A stretch of 64,000 bases of DNA from Fasciola hepatica (lineage: Eukaryota > Platyhelminthes > Trematoda > Plagiorchiida > Fasciolidae). Of the stretch, positions 33,339-42,539 are shown one piece after another. A program made the position numbers and the translations under genes. Within the stretch, counting starts at the first letter, position 1; the number at the start of each line of letters is the position of its first letter. The stretch is from assembly GCA_948099385.1 (NCBI GenBank), contig CANUEZ040000165.1, positions 4,104,501-4,168,500 on the forward strand. Reading direction: 5' to 3'. The notes under the pieces were generated by a model. The model was not told the DNA's origin. It was given only the letters and a program-made list of their open reading frames with translations, and did not search any database.

Positions 33339-33475
33339 CCAATCTTAATTTGATACTGTAAATACCCTCTATTTTGTTCCGAAAATATGCATTCCTATCG
33401 TATATATATGTAACTGTATTAGCCAGAGGATGAAGTTACCGAAAACGAGCTTGTTCGCTATCTTGCTTTTTTTCT
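33339..33475 (+). other. PLE 3' untranslated tail
   Basis: It is AT-rich and ends in a T-rich stretch before the target duplication. The last about 44 nt are also present, inverted, at the left end. A 'CAGAGGATGAAG..ACCGAAAACG' segment at 33424-33447 recalls the hammerhead-ribozyme core reported for PLEs but departs from it at a key base (see findings). Confidence 0.7.
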
Positions 33476-34921
33476 ATAAATTTACTAGTCATGAAAGGGC
33501 TACGGCCCTCAGGTTGGATACCGGTCGGCCCGATAGGTCCCGATGAGCTACAAGCGGCAGAGTACGATATTTTCAGAATCATACAACGCGAGGCTTTCGC
33601 CCGAGAACTCAAGAGGGCGGAAGAAGTGGGGCCAACCAATGAAGACATGCCATCTCCAAGAGGCGAGCTGAAGCGTTTAAACCCCAAACTCATCAACGGA
33701 CTGCTGCGGGTGGATGGTAGGCTGACCAACGCACACCTGAACTTCGACACAAAGTATTCTATACTGCTGCCTGCGAGACAACCTGTAGTAGAGCTAATGA
33801 TTCTACACGTCCACGCCATGGAGGGACATGCCGGGGAAAGTCACGTGACGAGCGTCATCCGAAAGCGCCTTTGGTTGTTGAGAGGACGAGAGACTGTAAA
33901 ACGCGTAATCCGACGGTGTGTGCAATGCAGGAGACGCAATGCCACAGCAGGCAAACAACTCATGGCCCCACTACCAGAATGCAGGGTGACTACGGGCTGG
34001 TGGCCGTTCAGTGACACCGGGTTGGACTATTTCGGGCCCTTGTGGATCAAGTGCGGGAAAAGATTAGAAAAGCGATACGGATGTATCATGACGTGCATGA
34101 AATCACGTGCGGTACACCTAGAAGTCGCACATTTGATGACGACCGATTTGTTTCTACGGGCCTTGCAAACGTTTATCAACCGAAGAGGCGTACCGGCCGA
34201 TATATACTCAGATAATGGGTCGAACTTTGCGGGCGCTCACCGGGAATTGCAGCGTTGGCACAAGAACATAAACAGGGACGAACTGCAGAATCAAACCGTG
34301 GCCTACGGCATACGATGGCATTTCAACCCCCCACAGGCCAGTCACCGAGGCGGCATATGGGAACGCATGATCCGGTCCGCCAGACGGATATTGCTGTCAA
34401 TCATGGAGCAGCAGCCGCCCGACGACGAGACGCTAAACACCGTCATGACTGAGGTGGAGCGAATCCTGAACAACCGCCCCCTGGTTCCAGTATTGAACGG
34501 CGACCCCACCCACCTGGCGCTCACCCCAAACGACTTATCGACGCTAAGGTCGAACGAGGGTTTCCAAGGGCCGGTAAACCTTCGTGGGAGCTACCTCCAC
34601 GGGTGAAAGCAAGCGAACTATCTGGCCAAGGTCTTTTGGAGGCGATGGCTACGGGAGTACCTACCGGCTTTGCAGACTCGACAGAAGTGGCTGGCCAAAA
34701 CAAGAACATTCAAAGTTGGGGACGTGGTTATGATCGCCGACGAACGCGCACATTTCAGCGCTTGGTCTTTGGGAGTAGTTACGGAAACCATCAAAAGCAC
34801 TGACGAAATGATAAGAACGGTGAAGGTGAAGACAGCTAACGGAGAGCTCATTCGTGACATACGCAGTATTAACCTACTCGAGAGCGAAGACGGAGGAGCT
34901 GATAACCCTGAGGCCTGGTGA
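33476..34921 (+). pseudogene. BEL copy C integrase, with TGA in the C-terminal part
   Basis: Pol resumes after the PLE. In the 371-codon frame from 33491 the integrase has an H/H/C/C zinc-binding segment (histidines in 'HVHAMEGH', C143 and C146) and catalytic D179 ('GLDYFGPL'), D241 ('YSDNGSNF') and E291 ('GIWERM'). A TGA at 34604-34606 stands where copy A has a tryptophan codon; the same frame then continues 105 codons through the basic C-terminal domain to a stop at 34919-34921. Integrase inserts the cDNA with 5-bp stagger. The late TGA removes the C-terminal DNA-binding part. Confidence 0.9.
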
Positions 34922-35601
34922 ACCTTTTCACACCAGTAATCGAGGAGGATAAAGAAACACCATATATACAACACAATCTCCGTCAAACACGTTAAGGTGC
35001 TCGCGGTCCTTTCGTTGACATTACAGAGGGTTCTTTCCGATATGTGGTGATGAGTGCGATTCCATTATACATCCCGATACATACACACATGCACGACGCA
35101 CTCTACATCCCGTAAACCCATCATACATGTGACAGTGTTCTTTGTTCGCCTTTTGTTGACGCTACCAAATGCCCTTGCATATGTGGAAGTAGCGGAGCTC
35201 AGGTCACACACACATGCTACATTTACTCGTCTTCCTTCCACGCGGTCTTTTGTTGACATTGCAGAAAGTCCTCCTTTGATGTGTAGTCATACCTGTGATT
35301 TCATTGTTACCCCGGCACACACACACACACTCAAGCACGTACTTCCAGGACCGGACGGCCCCTTACGAGGACAACGTCTATGTGACCAGTCACGCCCGCC
35401 ATCGGTCATTTGGTCTTGTGGAAGATGAAGACTAGCCTCACGTCTATGTATCCAATGGATTAGGTGCGACCAGTAGTAGAACGTCGACGACGAGCATTAG
35501 ACGCGCGCACTGACAGCAGGGCCTAGGCAGGTAGGAAGAATCAGTACCTTTATACCGAACCTTTGACTCTGCTAAGGATCCAGGAGGATTTTGGTGGGCT
35601 G
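34922..35601 (+). other. BEL copy C 3' non-coding region with imperfect repeats and polypurine stretch
   Basis: This stretch between the pol stop and the 3' LTR holds three related segments, each beginning near a GTTGAC (35014, 35155, 35252) and followed by CA-rich tracts (a CACACA run near 35310-35330). A purine-rich stretch just before the LTR (about 35574-35599) is the natural candidate for the polypurine tract that primes plus-strand DNA. No ORF of note. Confidence 0.6.
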
Positions 35602-35979
35602 TGTAACAGCCGGTCGTGGAAAATCCCCCTTTTTCCCTCGCGATTCAGTGTTTTCCCCAACATCACTCATTTCCATACACTATTGTCTTGTCTTTACGAA
35701 CTGATTGTTTTTCTGGACCAATTGTTGTTTGTTCGCGCACAGAGCGCTACTTTGACACATTCTTGTTCAGGACCTGCGTGACGCACGTGCTGTCTGCTCA
35801 CACGCTGCTATTCGGTTTCTCGTTGTTGAGTCCTTGTGATCGTATTATTGAGGTTTGTATATTGTTTATGTCATTGTTTATCTTGATAATCTAGTATCGT
35901 AGAATTATCACGGATAATCGCCCTCTGATTTCGGGATCCGTTGCGAATTTGGCTACGCATTGCTCAAACGTTCGTAACA
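35602..35979 (+). repeat. BEL copy C 3' LTR (378 bp)
   Basis: It matches the 5' LTR almost perfectly and is followed by the duplicated target CCCCT at 35980-35984. Differences from the 5' LTR cluster in the first 60 bp and near the end. Confidence 0.95.
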
Positions 35980-35999
35980 CCCCTCGCAAGGAGTGTTCC

Positions 36000-36480
36000 A
36001 AACGATCGCTTTGTGGATGACAAGGACTAAGTTCTCCCCAGATTGCCACTGCTGGAGGCAAGTTTTGCTCATGATGAATACTTTCGTAGGCGGTGCTCGG
36101 ATTCAGTAATGCGCGGCAAAACCCTTAGCTATATGGAGAGGGCGACTCACTCCTAAAGCTGAGAGGGGATACGGTACTACCAACTCCATCTAGTTTTCAG
36201 CCCAGAGGAATTCCAAAAGGCTTCGAGCTGTTTTCGGCAGCACTTCCAATTTCCGGGGAAAATTACCAAATGATTTTTCTTTACAGAAATTTAAATGGAC
36301 AAGCAGCTGATTGAGGCCTTTGAAGCGGTTCGGGTAGGATAGAGCAGCAAAGTCGGCCGGTGTAACAGAATCATTTTTGCTGTCGCAGGTACCAGATGAG
36401 GACGGAAACGCGCCGCACTTCCCATAAAAGGACGGGAACTGTGTGAACAAGCCGGCGAAGGAGCACAAGAAGACAGTTCA
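36000..36480 (+). other. unresolved part of BEL copy B
   Basis: This segment between the young element and the copy B RT relic should correspond to the N-terminal half of RT, but I cannot align it. It is either badly decayed or an additional insertion. Confidence 0.35.
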
Positions 36481-37785
36481 ACCATTCATAGTGATACCAC
36501 CACTATTTCATGCCCTCAAAGCAGTATGAGAGGCCGCAAACAGCTGCGGAAGGTGCATTAGGCACAAACTAGAAGGGAACGAAAGCGGAGATTTATGTTT
36601 TCAAGATTATTCCTCTCTTTTGATGACACAGGCAAGGCCGTGAACCTTTAGGTGTGGTTGAAGTTATTTTCACAAAAGGGTGGTTTCCAGCCAACGAAGT
36701 AGAGGTCAAACGTGCCCGGGGTGTTTCAGGCTCCCATGGACAGCAAGAAAGCAGATCCGAGATCTGAATGAGTCATCACTTGCAATAAAGCGCACACTTG
36801 AGGTACAGCAGAAAGCTGAGGCAGAGGATTTAGCTTTTGAAATGATCGCCCTCGATTGGCCGGTCACGTGTAGTAGAATCATCTCCATCAATCTCAGATT
36901 TTTGGCCCGTTGGGTTTCGTTTCCACGTGGTTGCTCCCCAAGACAGCTCTACAGCCGTGGCTTTGTCAGCAGAAGTTCTACTTGAACCAGTCGCCTGATC
37001 CAGCGGACAGACTGGAACGGGAAGGGTTCACAAACACCCTAAGCGGCATGGTGAACACGTGAACCCCAGTTGCCCGCCTTCCAACGGTACAAACCAGGTG
37101 GAAGGGGTCAATGATTTTTCCGATGCTTCCGGAGCGGCATACCGGACTGCCGTTCATTGACATTGGTGTTCATACGATGGACAGTGCACCCAGAATATCT
37201 TGTTATTTAGCACCCGCGTTACACCTCTGAGGTCAATCTCCATCCAGCCTTAAACTTGGTAAACACTGCCGGCTGTAAACGCGATAGAATTATTAGGGAG
37301 GCCCCTCTTTTTCAGTGACTGGTCAGCAATAACTTCAACCAAGTCCACGATTGTGCCTTACTGCATCATTAGCGTCAAGGGCCATTCCAACTCGTTCATA
37401 GCTAAAAGACTTACTACCATGCCTGATGAAACAACGGTAGGTCGGTGTCAACACGTAAAGTCCGACAAATATCCATCACTTTTGTATTCCACAGGTGTGA
37501 CAAATGTGCGGTGAATAAACACAAAGTGAAACGGTCCCAAGTTCCCGTACATGGGCCAACTTGATAGGCTCGTCTACGAATCGGAAACCCGTCTGCATAC
37601 GAGATAGAAACCAAAGGGGCTGTAATTACGGCGAATGCCGCCAAAACAAAGTACCCTCTGGCAAGGCTGACCATATTTTCCACTTGGATTAGGTTGCTTC
37701 GCAGGCCGGTGCTCTTGACCAGGGACAAGAAGAATTCACTAGTTATAAAAGTATCCATCCCTTCAGTAGAGTACACGTAGGTTCA
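36480..37785 (+). pseudogene. BEL copy B RT, RNase H and tether relic (right of nest)
   Basis: Shifting frames give, in BEL order, 'SRLFLSFDD' (YVDD region), 'SQKGGFQPTK', 'GPLGFVSTWLLPKTALQ' (36900), 'PADRLEREGFTNTL', 'FSDASGAAYRTAV' (RNase H, 37115) and 'TRVTPLRSISI'. Further on come 'NGPKFPYMGQLD' and the tether 'EIETKGAVITANAAKTKY...STWIRLLRRPVLLTR' (37600-37720). These correspond to 29515-30650 of copy C. The numerous stops show an old copy. With the gag and linker relics at 25880-26430 it forms one element split by copy C. Confidence 0.85.
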
Positions 37786-37789
37786 ATAG

Positions 37790-38130
37790 CTGTTTACTGC
37801 ATGCACCTCGTAGAGTGTGATATCAACGAAATGACACACTCTGAGAGATTTGGGATGCTTGAGAGTTGGAAACAAGTACAGAAAAGCCGATTTTTTCATA
37901 GGGTAAGGCGAAAACTCTCAACCCTCATCGCTGAGAGTGGGTGGTGACTTAAAATCCCACTCCTAGGTTTTCGGGCTATGAAGTCATAATCCTGCCTTCT
38001 GGACAAACCACAGTATTCCTTTTCTTCCAAACACACACATTAGAAGGGCTTGTTTGGGGTAGCCACGCCAACTGCTACCCGAGGGCGATTTTGGACAGTA
38101 AGGAGAGCGATGAGCGCAAATACTGGATGT
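37790..38130. other. no recognisable gene
   Basis: This is the junction between the end of copy B and the LTR-like relic of copy D. Integrase and 3' LTR of copy B are not recognisable here. Confidence 0.4.
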
Positions 38131-38470
38131 GGAAGTTCGCCGAGAACACCATGATAATATTGCGTCTCCCTCTGCTTATGTTTTCGCGCACCAAAGTTTG
38201 CTATGCTGGTCGAAGCGCGCTCTTATCATTTCCTATTTGGATATTTGTGGCTCGCAAGCCCATTTGGCTCGCCTCATGAATTCGGCTCTCGTTTTGAGTC
38301 CTCGAGGTTTCATATATGAGGTTTGTATATATTTACGATTTTGTTCAATTTTTTATTCAACATCGCCTATTCGTAAATGAATCTCGCTCTAATTAGTCGT
38401 TCGAGAACATTGGCTGGGGATTGCTCGAATTTACTCAATATACACCAACTTATCAATATGGGATGAGAGA
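38130..38470 (+). mobile_element. BEL copy D decayed LTR and leader start
   Basis: It aligns loosely with the second half of the intact LTR: a 'gagtcct' block, 'gaggtttgtatat', then 'aacattggctggggattgctcgaa' against 'aatttggctacgcattgctgaaa', and 'actcaata' at the leader start. It is followed by gag leader residues (lysine-rich start, then 'ELRILEVEIRLAFAMQQFQ'). Confidence 0.65.
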
Positions 38471-38479
38471 ATACACAGT

Positions 38480-40200
38480 GTGCTCACAAGCGGGTCAAAA
38501 CGAGCAAAAGTTAGACCGGACGTGACGCGGCATTCTATCGGAAAGTATTTGGTTGCTTTTGATTTTCTAGACGCTGTTAGATTTCCTAGTCTTGTCTGTG
38601 CCAGCTCACGAACTACCGAGGGTACTGTTAATTATAACAAATATCAACTTGCTCGAGCTAAGGATATTAGAAGTAGAAATACGGTTGGCCTTTGCTATGC
38701 AGCAGTTTCAGGGTGCACAGAACCAAGCTAAACAGAGTGCACTGGAGTTTCCAGCCGTTGAAAACGACCCCTTAAATAGGCAAAGCAATCCGGAAAGAGA
38801 AGAACCTACGCGGATCGTCAAGCATTTTTAACAACGCAACCACTGGCCAAGCTTCCTAGAGTGGAGCCAACAATCTCTGTCGCATTGCTGGTAAGCAAGT
38901 TGAAATGTTAAGATGAGCTCGGAGCATAGACTGACGTATCCAATCCATCTTTGCCGAAGGCAAGCTGAGGAAGCCGTTGACCGTCGTACTATGCTCAACC
39001 TTGTCCAAATCTTCGTACGATACAGAAACATTGCAGCGGATTTGTTCGGTCGACCATAGCAAGTTGGCCGCTGTCTTATCAGTGGCGGGAAGACAAGCAA
39101 ACAGGAGCAACATCCACGATAAGCCTGGCCCTGTCATTTGTTCGATAGCTCTTGATCACTGAGCCATGGGTCTGATCTCGACGCCACGCATACATCAACG
39201 GCGATAGTTTGTTTTCTCTCACCTGAATCACAGTAAAGCTGGGCCGAAGAACCGGGGGGCATATACCGTGGTGACCGTGGAGCCTACTTTTAGGACCTAA
39301 CGGATTAATTAGACAGGCAGGCAAAAGTAGCCAACGGCTGACTTCGTCGGCCCATTCACCATAGCAACAAAAAGAGCAGACCAAGACTGCGAGGGAGTAC
39401 TGGGAACACCGGCGCTGGACATGCACGCGTGCCATCTTGCTCGAGAGTGCAGAATCTCTAGTCTGCAAAGCCTGTATTGCCAATCGTGAGTTGACAGACT
39501 GTCCGAGGTTTCTCAAGGCCGCATAAGGTAAACGATGGGAAAAGGTGCGAGCAGGTTTCATATGCCTTGACAACTCACTTCGGGCAGCAGCTTGTAGAGT
39601 GAGAGCTAGGCATGATCAGGAAGGTTGCCCAGGCAGACACCATCGCTTTTTACCCAGGGTAAAAATTCAGGCCCGGAGAGAGCATAATACCGAGAGTGAC
39701 TTGTTCAACACCACGGTCCGTCCACAAGCCAGTACGTCTGGGCATAGTCGTTGCACGAGTGGTGGCTCCAAACAGAGCGGCTAAGGCCCTGGCTTTTGTC
39801 GACAGCGTATATGACACTACCTTGGTAAAGAAGCAGTACCGAAGCCCCGAAGCCGTGTACGGTGATAACGGTGGGAGGGAACCAGGTCGTGACTGGGGGT
39901 CGGCTTCAAATGTAACTCGCCTCCCTCAGCGCGAATAAACGGATTGAGCCAACAAGTGCATTCGGCCCGAATAGCCTCCAGATGTAGTCACCGTAGTCGG
40001 TAAAAGCAATTTCATCTAGACGGTTCCATCTACCGGACCCGGCCATTGTAGACTCCGAGGATGGTGAACGTTTTGCTAGCTGCCACGTGCCGGAAGCACA
40101 TTTTATGCTGAACCGGGGATTATACAACCGCCAAGCACCCCATGCACGAGTGTGATATTGGGATGGTTGCCATACCACCTGATGGCAGACGTGGTTTTGC
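38480..40200 (+). pseudogene. BEL copy D gag and protease relic
   Basis: Gag leader coiled coil (38600-38830), 'RQAEEAVDRRTML' (38955), 'DLTD' plus stop plus 'LDRQAKVANG' (39310), and a clear knuckle region 'AGFICLDNSLRAAACRVR...EGCPGRHHRF' (39545-39650) match copy C in order. Protease-region landmarks follow: 'RAAKALAFVDSVYDTTLVKK' (39775-39834), where the active-site Asp-Ser-Gly reads D-S-V, then 'HVPEAHFMLNRG' near 40087. Several stops and shifts are present. The D-S-G change alone would kill the protease. Confidence 0.8.
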
Positions 40201-40539
40201 AAATCGTTCTGCAGAAATGAAATATAGAGCGGCAGCTGCTTCTCCTCCGCAAGCAAGATTTTCATGAACTTGTGGATAACCAATTTCATTATTCAGATTA
40301 AATCATCTTGTACTACAGATAGCAAAGCTAGGGACCAGAAGCCTGCAGGGTCAGATCGAGTTGCCCGCCCCGTGACTGATACGGGCCCATCATCTGGTAC
40401 ACAACAAGGCGTACGTTTTTTGCAGTTCACTGCTTTTCTCCAAGCCTTTCAGTCGGGACGAAAGATTTTGGGAGCGGTACTCAGAAATGATGACGTGGAG
40501 TGCTGCGCTTGGTTACGTAGGAAAGGAGACTGCCGCTGC

Positions 40540-41124
40540 TAAAGCCGGAGAAGGGACGTAGCGCCTGCTGCAACACTCGTGCTCAATGTAAGGAAACCTG
40601 AAAAAATTCGAGTGGTTTGCAATGGCTCGTTAAATTTGCGAGGGAAGCGGATAAATGATCGTTTATTTCAGCAGCTAGATTGAATAGCACCGCCAGTTTG
40701 GGGTTCGTGTCCGTCCACATCAAGTAGACTGGCTAAGCTGGGCGGAATAAGATAGGGGCTTCCTCAGATGGGGTACCAACGAATAACACAAATGCACTGC
40801 GGTATTTACAGTGAGACCAGGAAAAGTTTGACAAATCGACGGTAGGTCTTAGAATGAAAGTTCACTTTTTAGGGCGACATTGCCAAACTTTTATGCAAAA
40901 TATACTTTATGGGGAACTGCAAATGCGGACCTCCGGTCAGCCGTACAGCGTGGCGAGTGTCAGCAATAATTTCTATAATGACGACTACCTTAGGTCATTT
41001 GGACATGCCGAAACGGCCAGGCTACACAGACAGAAATGCCGAAGGGTGGTGGATTTTATCTCACAGAGCAGATATCAAAAGCTCCGGAGGTTCCGAGAGT
41101 CGCTTCGCACAATGAGAAAGCAGA

Positions 41125-41126
<2 letters not shown>
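40540..41126 (+). pseudogene. BEL copy D RT relic, cut by LINE
   Basis: 'VRKPEKIRVVCNGSLNLRGKRINDRLFQQLD' (40585-40680) aligns with the RT start of copy C; 'SNNFYNDDYLRSFGHAETA' (40960-41016) aligns with the YVDD box, here YNDD. The relic runs to 'HNEKAE' at 41126, identical to the copy C residues at that point, and stops exactly at the AAT repeat. The rest of pol is not found after the LINE. Confidence 0.85.

Positions 41127-41178
<52 letters not shown>
41125..41178. repeat. (AAT)18 microsatellite at LINE 3' end
   Basis: Eighteen uninterrupted AAT units. On the minus strand this is an (ATT)n tail at the 3' end of an antisense LINE that inserted in BEL copy D. Confidence 0.97.
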
Positions 41179-42530
41179 TGTATTTTTCGGATGCGCCCGA
41201 AGCATGCTAGAATGCATGATTAGATGATTACAGTGATGCTGGAATGACAATTCACAAAAGGGAACAACACGCGCTTGCAGAGTATCAAAGAGAGTGTTAC
41301 ACTGAACTTAAACTGTAGTAATGCCTGGCAAATTTGAAGGTCGTGGTCGAATGATGTCAGTTGGTCTGGAGTACATGCATAAGTGGTATATGAAATAATT
41401 ACCACTGGTGGAAATTCGAACATATTCAAAAGATATGTTTTTGGTGCGCTACAGAATATGAGGGGCATATGGATAGAAATCTCGTCGAAGCGTTCGGTGA
41501 ATTATTCACTTTACGACAGGTATGTCAAGAAGTATTACCATGGAAATATTTCAGTCTGCAAAGATGGTAGTATATAAAAAGGTGGCTGTATACTGGAGTA
41601 ATCATATTTATGGCAAACAATTGCGTATTTCTTGGGAGGGAGACTACCAGAGTGATGGTGGCAGGGAACGGCTGGAGGAAAACAGGTGAGCGTGCGGCAA
41701 ATTGTTAATTTTATGTAGGGTTGGTATGAAATGTCAAAGCGGAAGTGGAAGACTAATCAATATTGACCGTGTGGTTACATCCATTATGCAGGTGTTCAGT
41801 TCTGCGGAAGGGAAGGTAAAGTAATTCACAAGTAAGTGTACGTCAATAGATGAACGCTGTGTGGAGTGTACCATGCAAAAATGACAGATCAATAAAACTA
41901 CCCAAGTATATCGCGGAAAGCGGCAGTGGATCAACGAATATAGAAATAAAATGTATCAGCCGGTGCAGATAGTGGTGTGATTTAGAGGCTGGATACGAAG
42001 TCAGTTTCAGTAATATATCACGAATGCAACATCTGGAAGATCAAAGGTGTCGATAAAGATGATGGCACAGTAAGTAGACGGTGAGTGTCACATTTCTAAT
42101 AACCAATTTGACAGGTGTAACAAACGATGGGAACGGAGCTACGATGCAGCTTGGGAAGTGTATCGAAGACGTTCAATCGTGGAGGGAACGCAGTGATCTA
42201 CAGAGCCGGAACACTCGATGCAACAGCATTGCGGATGCGATCGGATGGACCGATGAAGAGTGCAGGTAGTTACTAATTACTTCGCTGCCCACTGGAGGAC
42301 TGCTGAAAGATGTCAGCGCCGGACTTTTTTTGGTGACCGATGGAGCAATGAACAGTGACAATAAAGGTGCCGGTGTTTGAACAGTATTAGCAGGTTCCAA
42401 ATGATGGGGTCCTTCATCAGATGCAAATTTAGCGAAATATCGGGCAACAAAGACATAGATGAACGCGGCAGGCTATTAGAGCAAGGTGTGTTAAGGGTGA
42501 ACATTATATATTTGCCTTGAATCCGGTGGA
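41125..42530 (-). mobile_element. LINE 3' end, 5'-truncated, antisense in BEL copy D
   Basis: Next to the AAT tail the sequence 'ttttcggatgcgcccgaagcatgctagaatgcatgat' (given in two halves: TTTTCGGATGCGCCCGAAGC and ATGCTAGAATGCATGAT) resembles the ends at 2281 and 50510. No RT is recognisable on the minus strand, so this is a short 3'-untranslated fragment of perhaps 1.4 kb. The right boundary is uncertain and set by the start of the next, sense LINE. Confidence 0.6.
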
Positions 42531-42539
42531 TTTCCGAGG

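Larger units (their letters stand above)
30677..33475 (+). mobile_element. Penelope-like element (PLE) with GIY-YIG endonuclease, inserted in BEL pol
   Basis: BEL pol is cut between the RNase H/tether and the integrase and resumes at 33476-33487 with a repeat of 30665-30676 (ATAAATTTACTA). The duplication is 9-12 bp, because the ATA may also belong to the element tail. The 2.8-kb insert has no LTRs of its own and encodes a Penelope-type RT followed by a GIY-YIG nuclease, the hallmark of endonuclease-bearing PLEs. It lies in the same orientation as the host BEL. Its left end carries an inverted 60-bp piece of its own 3' tail joined to its 5' start. One TAA is the only break in an 861-codon frame, so the insertion is recent. 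Confidence 0.93.
26492..35979 (+). mobile_element. BEL/Pao LTR retrotransposon, copy C (young, nearly complete)
   Basis: This is a full-length element of about 9.49 kb including a 2.8-kb PLE insertion, so about 6.68 kb without it. Both LTRs begin TGTAACA and end GTAACA, and it is flanked by the perfect 5-bp duplication CCCCT (26487-26491 and 35980-35984), as expected for BEL/Pao integration. The order is LTR, gag, aspartic protease, RT, RNase H, integrase, LTR. Integrase after RT/RNase H, a YVDD RT and a BEL-type D-D-E integrase fit the family. Near-identical LTRs mark a recent insertion. Damage: a TGA at 27012, a 1-nt frameshift near 30518-30525, the PLE at 30677, and a TGA at 34604. Confidence 0.95.

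Noticed and set aside
41125..41178. AAT array as an independent microsatellite locus
   Set aside because: It sits exactly at the border of BEL coding sequence and a LINE 3'-end motif, so it is the LINE tail.
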